From Anas platyrhynchos (Eukaryota; Chordata; Aves; Anseriformes; Anatidae), in NCBI RefSeq assembly GCF_047663525.1, contig NC_092603.1, positions 723,501-787,500 of the forward strand: a DNA stretch of 64,000 nt, written 5' to 3'. Each line of letters begins with the position of its first letter. Position 1 is the stretch's first letter. The notes under the pieces were generated by a model. The model saw only the letters and a program-made list of their open reading frames with translations, had not been told where the DNA came from and did no database searches. This document shows, piece by piece, positions 10,601-28,979 of the stretch. Both the position numbers and the translations under genes were made by a program.

Positions 10601-13600
10601 ACCTCCAGGCGCAGGCTGGCGAAATAACCCCAAGCAGCGACCCTACAGAGGGTGACGGCCACCTGGTACATGGCCCGGCCCCTGTGGGGACAGCAGGAGG
10701 TGAGTTTTGGGGTCCCCAAATTATTGGGGGGGTCCCCAGGGGGGGCGCTTACCGGGTGTGGAGGCGCAGGGGGTGGTTGACGAATTCGATGTCCGGGGAG
10801 TAGAGGGCGTAGTCGGGGATCTTGAGGAAGAAGTTGGGGAGCTGCCGGGGAAAAAGGGTAAAAATGGGTGGAAAGGGTGAAAAGGGGTAAAAAGGGATGA
10901 AAAGGGGCAGAAAAGGGGACGGGGAGGGGATGGGGAGAGAAAAGGGGATAAAAAGGGGATAAAAAGGGGATAAAAAGGGGATAAAAAGGGGATAAAAAGG
11001 GGATAAAAAGGGGATAAAAAGGGGATAAAAAGGGGATAAAAAGGGGATAAAAAGGGGATAAAAAGGGGATAAAAAGGGGATAAAAAGGGGATAAAAAGGG
11101 GATAAAAAGGGGATAAAAAGGGGATAAAAAGGGGATAAAAAGGGGATAAAAAGGGGATAAAAAGGGGATAAAAAGGGGATAAAAAGGGGATAAAAAGGGG
11201 ATGGGGACAGAAAAGGGACAAAAAGGGACAGAAAAGGGTCAGAAAGGGGATGGGGACGGAGAGAAAATGGGATGGGGAGAAAAAAGGGATGGGGAGAGAC
11301 CCTTTATAGAGACCCCCAGGACCCCAAATCCACCCCACCCCCTTTATAGGGACCCCCAGGACCCCAAAACCCTCCTCCCCCTCTTTATAGGGCCACCCAG
11401 CACCCCGAAAACCACCCCATCCCCTTTATAGGGCCACCCAACCCCCCTCCCCCCTCTTTATAGGGCCACCCAGAACCCTAAAACCACCCCACCCTCTTTA
11501 TAGAGACCCCCAGGACCCCAAAATCACCCCATCCCCTTTATAGGGCCACCCAGGACCCCAAAACCCCCCCCAACCCCCCCCCGTACAACCCCAACCCCGA
11601 GGGGACCCCAAAACACCCCCAAAAAGGGGGCTTTTGGGGTCGCCCCCGGTTACCTCGTGCCGCAGCTTGTCGTGCATTAGGGCCAGGTGCTCCTCCATAC
11701 TGGGGTTGGGGCGGCGGGGGGGGGCGGCGGGGGCGAGTAATGGGGCCGGGGGGGCTCGCAGCAGCAGGAGGGGGCCGGTTATGGGGCCAGCACCCGTTAT
11801 AGGGCCGGGGGGGGCGTTTATAGGGCTGGTTGTGGCATTTATAGGGCCAGAAGTGCTTATAGGGCCGGCGGTAGTTATAGGGCCGGCAGTGGTTATGGGG
11901 CTGGCAGCCGTTATGGGGCTGGCAGCACTTATGGGGCCGATTGCCGTGGTTATGGGGCCGGTTGCGGTTATAGGGTCGGAGGTTTTTTTAGGGCTGGAGG
12001 TGTTTTTAGGGCTGGAGGTGGTTATAGGGTCGGAGGTGGTTATGGGGCTGTCCCGCACGGCGATGTCGTCCTCCCGGCGGCCGTCCACGGTGGTGATGGC
12101 CCCGGCCATGCCCTCCGGTGGGGCCAAGGCTCGGGGTTTGTAGGATTGGGGTGCCCGGGGGGGCGGCGGCGGCGGTGGTGGGGGGGGGAGAAGAGGCAGC
12201 AGCCAGCCCCGCGGCAGGTCCTGCGGGAGGGGTGCTGTGGGGCCGGCCCTACAGAGCGTGGGGCTGGCCCTATAGCATGTGGGGTGGCCCTATGGGGTGT
12301 GGGGCTGGTCCTATAGGGGTAGGGGTGGCCCTAGAGCTTGTGGGGTGGCCCTATAGGGGTGGGGGGCTGGGCCTAGAGCTTGGGGGGTGGCCCTATAGCT
12401 TGTGGGGCGGCTCTAGAGCATGTGGGATGGCCCTATGGGGGTATGTGGCTGGCCCTATAGCTTGTGGGGCGGCCCTATGGGGGTATGGGGCTGGCCCTAG
12501 AGCTTGTGGGGCGGCCCTATGGGGGTGTGGGGCTGGCCCTATAGCATGTGGGGTGGCCCTATGGGGTGTGGGGTGGCCCTATAGCATGTGGGGCTGGCCC
12601 TACAGAGGTGGGGGGTGGCCCTATAGGGGTGTGGGGTGGCCCTAGAGCATGTGGGGGTGGCCCTATGGGGGTATGGGGCTGGCCCTAGAGCTTGTGGGGT
12701 GGCCCTATAGGGGTGGGGGTGGCACTATAGGGGTGTGGGGCTGGCCCTATAGGGGTAGGGGTGGCCCTATGGGGGTGTGGGGCGGCCCTAGAGCATGTGG
12801 GGCTGGCCCTATAGGGGTAGGGGTGGCCCTATGGGGGTGTGGGGCGGCCCTAGAGTATGTGGGGCTGGCCCTATAGGGGTGTGGGGCGGCCCTAGAGCTT
12901 GTGGGGTGGCCCTATAGGGGTGTGGGGCTGGGCCTAGAGCTTGTGGGATGGCCCTAGAGCATATGGGGCAGCCCTATAGGAATGGGGGACGGCCCTATGG
13001 GGGTGTGGGGTGGCCGTACAGCATGTGGGGCTGGCCCTATAGGGGGGTGGGGCAGCCCTAGAGCTTGTGGGGTGGCCCTATAGGGGGGTATGGCGCGGCC
13101 CTATAGGGCTGTGGGGCTGCCCCATAGGGGGCTGGAAGTGACCCACAGGGGACTGGGGCTGCTCTATGGGGGTCGGGGCTGCCCTATAGGGGCCAGAACC
13201 GCCCCATAGCGGGTGGGGGGAGCCCCATAGGGGGCTGGGGGCTGCCCCATAGGAGACCCCATAGGGGCCGGATCCACCCCTAGGGGCCACCAGGCCCCGC
13301 CCCCTCATTTCCATAACCACGCCCACCTCTTCTAATTTGCATAACCCCGCCCCAACCCCATAGAACACCTCAGCACCTCATTTACATAACCCCGCCCACC
13401 CAAACAACCCCATTTGCATAACCACGCCCCACTGCACCACCTCATTTACATAACCACGCCCACCCAAGCCACTCAATCTACATAACCACGCCCCCTGCAC
13501 GACCTCATTTACATAACCACGCCCCACATCGCCTAATTTACATAACCACGCCCCAAACCACCTCATTTACATATCCCCGCCCACCCAAACCGCCCCCAAT

Positions 13601-13819
13601 TTACATAACCACGCCCCAAAACACCCAATTTACATAACCACGCCCCCTAATTTACATAAAATCACCTCAGTTTTGCCCCCCCCATCCCCCCCCTCCCCTC
13701 ACCTGCGGCCTAGCCCGGTACCGGCGTCGCTGAGGCCCCGGCCGGCTCCAAGAGGAGGCGACCCCGGGCCAGGCGGGCAGGAGGCGGCGTCCGGCGGCGG
13801 CGGGGCCGTTTCGGAGCAT
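7696..13819 (-). CDS. C6orf136: C6orf136-like DUF2358 protein
   Basis: The molecular function of this family is not established. Coding exons in transcript order are 13703-13819, 11654-12220, 10753-10841, 10481-10681, 7947-8016 and 7696-7845, giving 397 residues in one consistent frame. Residues 1-39 are rich in Arg and Ala with no acidic residues, which resembles a mitochondrial presequence (inference). Exon 2 (residues 40-228) has a poly-Pro run and a long Pro-Ile-Thr repeat, then MEEHLALMHDKLRHE. Exons 3-5 hold the DUF2358 domain; recognisable peptides are FFLKIPDYALYSPDIEFVN, RLEVLALTQHPEDCSIRARW, LPFHLCLLRFYRKDK, YDAFSTFFLDSRGLI and RCHRVDK. The tail contains KKLLVAAAVALAVAESG. The position between DHX16 and ATAT1 matches the human locus. 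The start ATG (13817-13819) is chosen because it opens the Arg-rich segment that splices in phase to exon 2. Confidence 0.9.
8020..8865. repeat. GGGGACATTTGGGGG minisatellite, C6orf136 intron
   Basis: Units of TTTGGGGACATTGGGGGG and TTTGGGGATAATTTGGGG are grouped into super-units of about 130 bp ending in GGTCTCAATG. It is C-rich on the C6orf136 coding strand, upstream of exon 7947-8016. Confidence 0.9.
8866..10440. repeat. Higher-order repeat of about 165-220 bp, C6orf136 intron
   Basis: GGGGCCAAGAGGTGACAA-type anchors recur at about 8870, 9035, 9225, 9405, 9610, 9830, 10015, 10230 and 10425. Between them lie 10-18 bp subunits such as GGGCACAAAATGGGGAGAAA and AAAACGGGTCC. Confidence 0.88.
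10944..11196. repeat. Perfect 11-bp VNTR (GGGGATAAAAA), C6orf136 intron
   Basis: Twenty-three head-to-tail copies of GGGGATAAAAA show no visible mismatch and start about 100 bases from exon 10753-10841. Irregular relatives flank it (10850-10943 and 11197-11290). Confidence 0.97.
11290..11580. repeat. CCCTTTATAGGG-type repeat, C6orf136 intron
   Basis: About seven units of 40-50 bp contain CCTTTATAGGG(A/G)CC(C/A)CCCAG followed by ACCCCAAAA. Confidence 0.85.
12230..13260. repeat. GGCCCTATAGGGGTGTGGGGC minisatellite, C6orf136 intron 1
   Basis: Roughly 40 units of 20-25 bp alternate GGCCCTATAGGGGT and GGCCCTAGAGC(T/A)TGTGGG. The neighbouring coding exon 11654-12220 contains related CCCTATAAC units. 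Confidence 0.92.
13285..13665. repeat. CATTTACATAACCACGCCC repeat, C6orf136 intron 1
   Basis: About ten units of 25-40 bp contain CC(T/A)CATTTACATAACC(A/C)CGCCC. Each carries a CACCC/KLF-like CCACGCCC box and an AT-rich core. Confidence 0.9.
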
Positions 13820-14235
13820 GGCGGAGCCCCCCCGGCCCCTTCCTCGCCTCACGGCGCCTCAGCGGCCGGCGGGAGCGCACTGCGCATGCGCGGCGCAGGG
13901 GGAGGGGGCGCAGTGCGCATGCGCCGCGCAGCCCGGGAAGGTGACCGGGCGGGAAGGGCGGTTGCGCATGCGCAGTAGGAAGATGTCGGGAAATGGGACC
14001 GAGTGCGCATGCGCAGTGCGGGTAATTCATTCGCTTGGCGCAGGGGGGCGGGGCTTGATGATTGGCAGCGCGGAGTGGGCGTGGTTTAAATGGAAGGGGG
14101 CGTGGTCTCTACGCGGATTGGTGGGTGTTAGCAAAGGGGGCGTGGTGAATCGCGGCCCCGCCCCCAAGTGGTGACGTCACGGCGCGCCCGGAGGAAAGCG
14201 CGGGAAACGAAAGAAAAGCGCGGGAAACGAAAGAA
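13820..14235 (-). promoter_or_regulatory. C6orf136 promoter region with four NRF-1-type sites
   Basis: This CpG-rich stretch lies between the C6orf136 start codon and the ATAT1 poly(A) site. It has four near-palindromic TGCGCATGCGC motifs (13881-13891, 13914-13924, 13963-13973, 14004-14014), which match the NRF-1 consensus. A CRE-like GTGACGTCAC lies at 14171-14180. GCGCGGGAAACGAAAG occurs twice in tandem at about 14198-14233. No TATA box is seen. NRF-1 control would fit a mitochondrial product. Confidence 0.75.
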
Positions 14236-14245
14236 AAAGCGCGGG

Positions 14246-14251
14246 TTTATT
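14246..14251 (-). terminator. ATAT1 poly(A) signal (AATAAA on the minus strand)
   Basis: TTTATT on the plus strand gives a canonical AATAAA about 1 kb past the ATAT1 stop. Cleavage just beyond it would place the minisatellite at 14265-15180 inside the ATAT1 3' UTR. The two competing reading frames through that minisatellite stop only at 14177 and 14128, after this signal, which argues against them being used. Confidence 0.75.
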
Positions 14252-14264
14252 GAAACGGTACCAA

Positions 14265-15180
14265 AAGGGGGGGGGGCGGCACCCATGGGTGCTGGGGGGG
14301 GAGGGGGAGCACCCACAGGGTGGGGAGGGGCACCCATGGGTGCTGGGGGGCGGGGGTGGCACCCACGGGGTTGGGTTTTGGCAGTTATGGGGTTGGGAGG
14401 GGCACCCATGGGTGCTGGGGGGTGGGGACAGGCACCCACAGGGTGGGGAGGGGCACCCATGGGTGCTGGGGGGCGAAGAGGAGTACCCACAGGGTGGGGA
14501 GGGGCACCCATGGGTGCTGGGGGGCAGGGACAGGCACCCACAGGGCATGGGGAGGCACCCACGGGGTGGGGAGGGGCACCCATGGGTGCTGGGGGGTGGG
14601 GGTGACACCCACAGGGTTGGGTTTTGGCACCTATGGGGCTGGGAGGGGCACCCATGGGTGCTGGGGGGCGGGGGTGGCACCCACAGGGTTGGGTTTTGGC
14701 ACCTATGGGGCTGGGAGGGGCACCCATGGGTGCTGGGGGGCGGGGACAGGCACCTATGGGGCAGGGACAGGCACCCACAGGGTGGGGGAGGGCACCCATG
14801 GGGTGGGGAGGGGCACCCATGGGTGCTGGGGGGCACGGGTGGCACCCACAGGGTTGGGTTTTGGCAGTTATGGGACTGGGAAGGGCACCCATGGGTGCTG
14901 GGGCACTGGGACAGGCACCCATAGGGTGGGGAGAGGCACCTATGGGGTGGGGAGGGGCACCCATGGGTGCTGGGGGGGGAGGGGAGGCACCCACAGGGCA
15001 AGGGGAGGCACCCATAGGGTGGGGAGGGGCACCCATGGGTGCTGGGGGGGGAGGACGAGCACCCACGGGGCAGGGAAAGGCACCCCCAAAATTTATGGGG
15101 CAGGGCCAGGCACCCATGGGTGCTGGGGGGTGGGGATGGGCACCCACGGGGGGGCGAGCACCCATGGGGGGCCATGGGGG
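14265..15180. repeat. Palindrome-bearing minisatellite in the ATAT1 3' UTR
   Basis: About 20 units contain the perfect 14-bp palindrome GCACCCATGGGTGC followed by TGGGGGG, alternating with GGCACCCACAGGGTGGGG. In the mRNA each unit could form a small hairpin. All three sense frames are largely open because of the unit structure. Confidence 0.92.
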
Positions 15181-15248
15181 GGACCAGACCCCCCAGGGCC
15201 CCCCCCAAATCCCCTCTCTGTGGGGTCGGGGGGGATCCGTGATCGGGG

Positions 15249-25204
<9,956 letters not shown>

Positions 25205-25279
25205 GGCCCCGTTATCGGTGCCGCCGCAGGGCCCGGCCTGGCCCCGGGCCTCGTCGGTGCCGCCGCCGCCGCCAGGCCC

Positions 25280-25990
25280 AGGCCCGGCCCTTAGCAACCG
25301 CCCTTAGCAACAGGCCACGCCCCTCCCGGAGCCGCCTGGCCAATCACAGGGCGTCCTTTGCATGGCAGGCCACGCCCCTTAGCAACCAAACCCCGCCCCT
25401 TAGCAACGCCTTAGCAACAAGCCCCGCCCCTTAGCAACCAGCTCAATCCCTATTGGACCTTTACCAATAAACCCCGCCCCCTAGCAACCAAACCCCGCCC
25501 CTTAGCAACCATCCTGGACCCCTATTAGCCCTGTACCACTAAGCCCCGCCCCTTAGCAACCATCCTGGACCCCTATTGGCCCTTTACCAATAAGCCCCGC
25601 CCCTTAGCAACCATCCCTGGACCCCTATTGGCCCTTTACCACTAAGCCCCGCCCCTTAGCAACCACCTCCGGACCCCTTAGCAGCCCTGTACCACTAAGC
25701 CCCGCCCCCTAGCAACCCCTTAGCAACAAGCCCCGCCCCTCGCAACCTCCCCACCAATCCCCGCCCTCCACCAACCCCTCCCACCCAATCCCCGCCCCTT
25801 AGCAACCCCTCCACCAATCCCCGCCCCTTAGCAACCATTTATTAACCAATCCCCGCCCCTCGCTGCAAGCCCCGCCCCTTAGCATCCCCTCCACCAATCC
25901 CCGCCCCTTAGCAACCATTTATTAACCAATCCCCGCCCTTCGCGGCAAGCCCCGCCCCTTAGCAACCCCCTTAGCAACAAGCCCCACCCC
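25280..25990. repeat. GC-box plus TTAGCAAC array upstream of ATAT1
   Basis: This is a run of degenerate 20-60 bp units built from CCCCGCCCC followed by TTAGCAACC. I count 18 copies of YTAGCAAC. CCAATC or CCAATA boxes and CCTATTGG fall between many of them. CCCCGCCCC resembles an Sp/KLF box, and TAGCAAC resembles an RFX X-box half-site. It lies directly upstream of the ATAT1 start codon. Confidence 0.8.
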
Positions 25991-26013
25991 TCATCCCCTT
26001 GAAGAAGAAGCCG

Positions 26014-26067
26014 GCCGCCATTTTGTGCACACCCGGCGGCCATTTTGTGTGCCCGGCCGCCATTTTG
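26014..26067. promoter_or_regulatory. Triple YY1-like motif upstream of ATAT1
   Basis: The GCCGCCATTTTG-type motif occurs three times (about 26014-26025, 26035-26046 and 26056-26067), once with a GGCGGCC variant. This is the reverse complement of the YY1 AAAATGGCGGC consensus. The cluster begins about 60 bases from the MRPS18B poly(A) signal and is a candidate distal or core ATAT1 promoter element. The ATAT1 transcription start cannot be seen directly. Confidence 0.55.
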
Positions 26068-26126
26068 TGCCACGTTCCCCTTGGCTCCTGCCCACAAAAG
26101 AGTGCACCCAGTGGGGCTCCAACCGC

Positions 26127-26132
26127 TTTATT
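26127..26132 (-). terminator. MRPS18B poly(A) signal (AATAAA on the minus strand)
   Basis: AATAAA on the minus strand begins only 16 bases past the MRPS18B stop codon, so the 3' UTR is extremely short. The YY1-like cluster upstream of ATAT1 follows within about 60 bases, leaving almost no intergenic space. Confidence 0.8.
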
Positions 26133-26147
26133 CCTCCCTCCGGCCCC

Positions 26148-28443
26148 TCACGAAGCCTCAGGGGTTGTTCCCGGGCTTGGGCCGCCCTCCTCCGGGCGGA
26201 GGTAGTCCTTGTAGAGGCGCCTGAGGCGAGCGATGGCGGCGGGGGGCGGCTGCTGCCACTCGTACCACGGGTACCAAGCGGTGCCGGCCGCTAGCTGAGG
26301 GGCCGGAGGGGTCTTCCCCACGGCCGGGGGGCGGGCGGCGAAGTCGTCCTGAGGCACGGGCACGAAGGGGACGCGCAGCCACAGCAGCCCTGCGAGGAAA
26401 AAAATGGAAAAAAATTTGGGTTTAAAAAGGTTAAAATTGGTTAAAATGGCACCCATGGGTGCTGGCACCCTTGGGTGCTGCCTCCTGAAGGGGTCTGGGG
26501 GCTCACCGTGGTCTTGGGCTTTGGTGATGGCCTTCAAAAGGAGCTTGTGCTGCTTCATGCAGACCCCTGGGGGGGGAATTAGGGGGGAAAAAGGGGGTCC
26601 CGAGGGGGTCAGGGGGGTCCCACAGCACCCATGGGTGCCCCCCCCCCAGCACCCATGGGTGCCCCCTGACCTGTGTGGGTGGGGTGGAAGATGGAGCCCG
26701 AGTGGGGGCAGACGAATTGGTCCAGGAGCTTCACGTTCTGCGAGGAAGAGGAAGGGGGGGGAGGAAGATGAGGAAGAGCAAAGGGGGGGGGGGGAAAGAA
26801 GGGGGGAGGGTTCCCGAATTTGGTCCCAAAATCCCCAAAATCTCACCCGAAAATCCACGAAGAGGTGGCGGTCCCGGCAGATGGGGCAGGGGTTCCCCAC
26901 CTGCTTCCCCTTGCGCTGGGAGGGCAAAAGATGGGGAATTGCTCCCAGTTCTCTCCCAGTTCCCTCCCAGTATCCCCCAGTTCCTCCTCAGTGTCCCCCA
27001 GAGCCCTTCCAGTTCCCGCCCAGTGTCCCCCAGTTCCCTCCATGTCCTTTCCAGTGCCCCCAGTGTCACCCAGTTCCCTCCCAGTGTCCCCCAGGGCCCC
27101 CCAGGTCCCTCCCAGTGCCCCTCCAATTCCCCCCAGTTCCTTCCAGTGTCCCTCAGGTCAATCCCAGTACCCCCCAGTTCCCCCCAGTCCCTCCCAATTC
27201 CCTCCCAGTTCCCCCCAGTTCCTTCCCAGTGTCCTCCAGTTCCCCCCAGTTCCCTCCCAATGCCCCTCAGATCCCCCTTAGTGTCCCCCAAAACCCCCCC
27301 AATCCCTCCCAGCCCTTCCCAGTTCCCCCCAGTCCCTCCCAGCATCCCCCAGGGCCCTCCCAGTTCCCCCCAGTTCCTTCCCAGTATCCTCCAATTCCCC
27401 CCCAATGCCCCTCAGGTCCCCCTTAGTGCCCCCAAAGCCCCCCAAACCTCCCCCAATCCCCCCCAGCTCCCTCCCAGTGCCCCCCAGCACCCTCCCAACC
27501 CTTCCCAGTCCCTCCCAGTCCCTCCCAGTACCCCCCCCACCTCACCAGACAGGCCTTGCGGGTGCGCTGGGGCGGGACGGCGCCCTTGTGGTTGCGCCGG
27601 TAGCCGAACCAGACGGGTTTGTCCCCGTACGCCTCCTGGTACTCTGCGGGGTGGGGGGCGCAGGACCTCAGACACCCCAAAATTGGTGCGACCGACCAAA
27701 TTTTGGGGACAAAAACGAAGATTTTGGGAAAAAAAATTAAAAAACCCCTACCTGCGCTCTCCAGGTACTCCCAGGGCTTCTCCTTGTAGGGGGACGGGGG
27801 CTCCGAGGGTTTGGGGGGGGTCTCGGAGCTGCAGGGCCGGGCCTGGGGGACCCCCTGGGGACATGGGGGGGGTGATGACGTCATAGGGGGCACCCTAGGG
27901 TGCTGGTGACGTCATAGGGGGGCAATGACGTCATTGGGGGGGTATTTTAGGGTGGGGGGGTATTTTAGGGGTGTGACGTCACGGGGTGGGTTGGGGGGTG
28001 GAGGGGTTGATGTGTGACGTCACGCGGGGGACGTAGTGACGTCAGCGCGCCTCGGTGACGTCACCGCTCCTTCCGGTGACGTCATCACACCCCCCGGTGA
28101 CGTCATAACGCGCCGTGACGTCACCGCGGCCCCCCAAACCTCCCTCTGCCTTCGCGAAACCCTCTCCAATAAACAAAATAATGAAATAAACGTCCAAATA
28201 AATAATTAATTAATTAAATAAGCGATGATGTAACCTCCCCGCCGCATGACGTCACGCCCGCACGTGACCAGCGCGCTGACGTCACATCCGCCCGGCCCCG
28301 TTAGGCCCCGGTAACCCCCGGAACCCCCTCCCCGAGCCCCCCCCCGGCCTCACCTGGCCCCACAGCGGCCTCCCCGCTCCCCTCAGCGCCCCCCCCGCCG
28401 CCGCCGCCGCCCTGAGCAGCGCCAGGCCCCCGCCCGCCGCCAT
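26148..28443 (-). CDS. MRPS18B: MRPS18B, mitochondrial small-subunit ribosomal protein bS18m paralogue
   Basis: This is a nuclear-encoded protein of the mitoribosome 28S subunit. Coding exons in transcript order are 28354-28443, 27752-27854, 27546-27643, 26847-26915, 26671-26737, 26507-26566 and 26148-26389 (729 nt, 242 residues; human about 258). Exon 2 could instead begin at 27842, which keeps the frame. The Ala/Gly/Arg-rich N-terminus is presequence-like. Diagnostic peptides are [44 protein letters not shown] (a CxxC motif), [25 protein letters not shown] and [11 protein letters not shown]. The start ATG sits inside AAGATGGCGGC, a perfect YY1-type motif. It is transcribed away from PPP1R10 from a shared promoter. 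Confidence 0.95.
26440..26665. repeat. Scattered GCACCCATGGGTGC palindromes in MRPS18B introns 5 and 6
   Basis: The palindromic unit of the ATAT1 3' UTR recurs near 26449 (with a CCTTGGG variant next to it), 26625 and 26650, on both sides of exon 26507-26566. Confidence 0.8.
26930..27540. repeat. CCCAGTTCCCTC/CCCAGTGTCCC repeat, MRPS18B intron 3
   Basis: About 45 short units of 10-15 bp each begin CCCAGT or CCCAAT. It runs between exons 26847-26915 and 27546-27643. Confidence 0.92.
27876..28284. promoter_or_regulatory. Cluster of 12 CRE palindromes in MRPS18B intron 1
   Basis: Twelve exact TGACGTCA octamers (CREB/ATF consensus) lie in about 410 bases, from 27876-27883 to 28277-28284. Most carry GTGACGTCA or TGACGTCAC/T flanks. 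One AT-rich gap (28160-28230) separates two of them from the rest. The cluster is in intron 1, 70 to 480 bases from exon 1 of MRPS18B. It could act as a promoter-proximal element for MRPS18B and PPP1R10. Confidence 0.8.
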
Positions 28444-28956
28444 CTTGCCGCCGCTCTGCGCATGCGCGGGGCGCGGTGAGGGAGGGGCGTGGGCGCCGCC
28501 ATTTTGTTGTACGGCAAAGCCGAAACTCCCCCTCAGTTCTTTTAATACCCCCCCCATCGCGGTTTTTACTCCTTTTTTTAATCCTTTTCCCTTCATTAAG
28601 GAGCCCCCGGGGGTTTTGAGGCGATTACTGACTAAAAAAAGAGAGAAAAAAGGGGAATAGTCAGTGCGCATGCGCGGGGCGCGGCTCGCCCCCTCCCTTC
28701 TGGCAACTCGCGCATGCGCAGTGCGCGCGGCCGAATAAAAACTGCGCCACACGGCCCGGGGAACAATAGCGGGCGGCGTCCGCGCATGCGCGCCGCGCCT
28801 GCTCCCCCCTCCCTTCCCCCCCCTCTGCGCATGCGCAGCCGGCCTCAAGGTCGCGCGGCGGTTGCTGAAGGGCGGGCGGCCGGCGGGGCGTGGCCAATCA
28901 GCGCGCGCCGGGGGGGCGGGGCCGGGTATAAAAGGCGCCGCCCGCGCGGCCCCGCC
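28444..28956. promoter_or_regulatory. Bidirectional MRPS18B/PPP1R10 promoter with five NRF-1-type sites
   Basis: About 510 bases separate the MRPS18B start codon from the presumed PPP1R10 first exon. NRF-1-like GCGCATGCGC motifs lie at about 28457-28467, 28665-28675, 28709-28720, 28781-28791 and 28826-28837. A YY1-like GCCGCCATTTTG is near 28495. On the PPP1R10 side there is a CCAAT box (28894-28898) and TATAAAA (28927-28933). NRF-1 sites fit a mitochondrial ribosomal protein gene. Confidence 0.85.
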
Positions 28957-28979
28957 GCCATTCTGGGGTCTGGGTAGAG
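28957..28979 (+). other. PPP1R10: PPP1R10 non-coding first exon (3' boundary seen)
   Basis: A strong donor, GAG|GTGAGT at 28979/28980, lies about 50 bases downstream of TATAAAA. The first exon is therefore short and untranslated. Its start is inferred from the TATA spacing. It must join, directly or through further untranslated exons, to the coding exon whose acceptor ends at 34460. Confidence 0.6.

Noticed and set aside
10944-11196. CRISPR array
   Set aside because: Units are contiguous 11-mers without spacers, in a vertebrate intron. The other arrays likewise lack unique spacers.
13860-14015. Bidirectional promoter driving a plus-strand gene rightward into 14 kb
   Set aside because: No plus-strand exon follows. 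The region to the right is the 3' end of minus-strand ATAT1.
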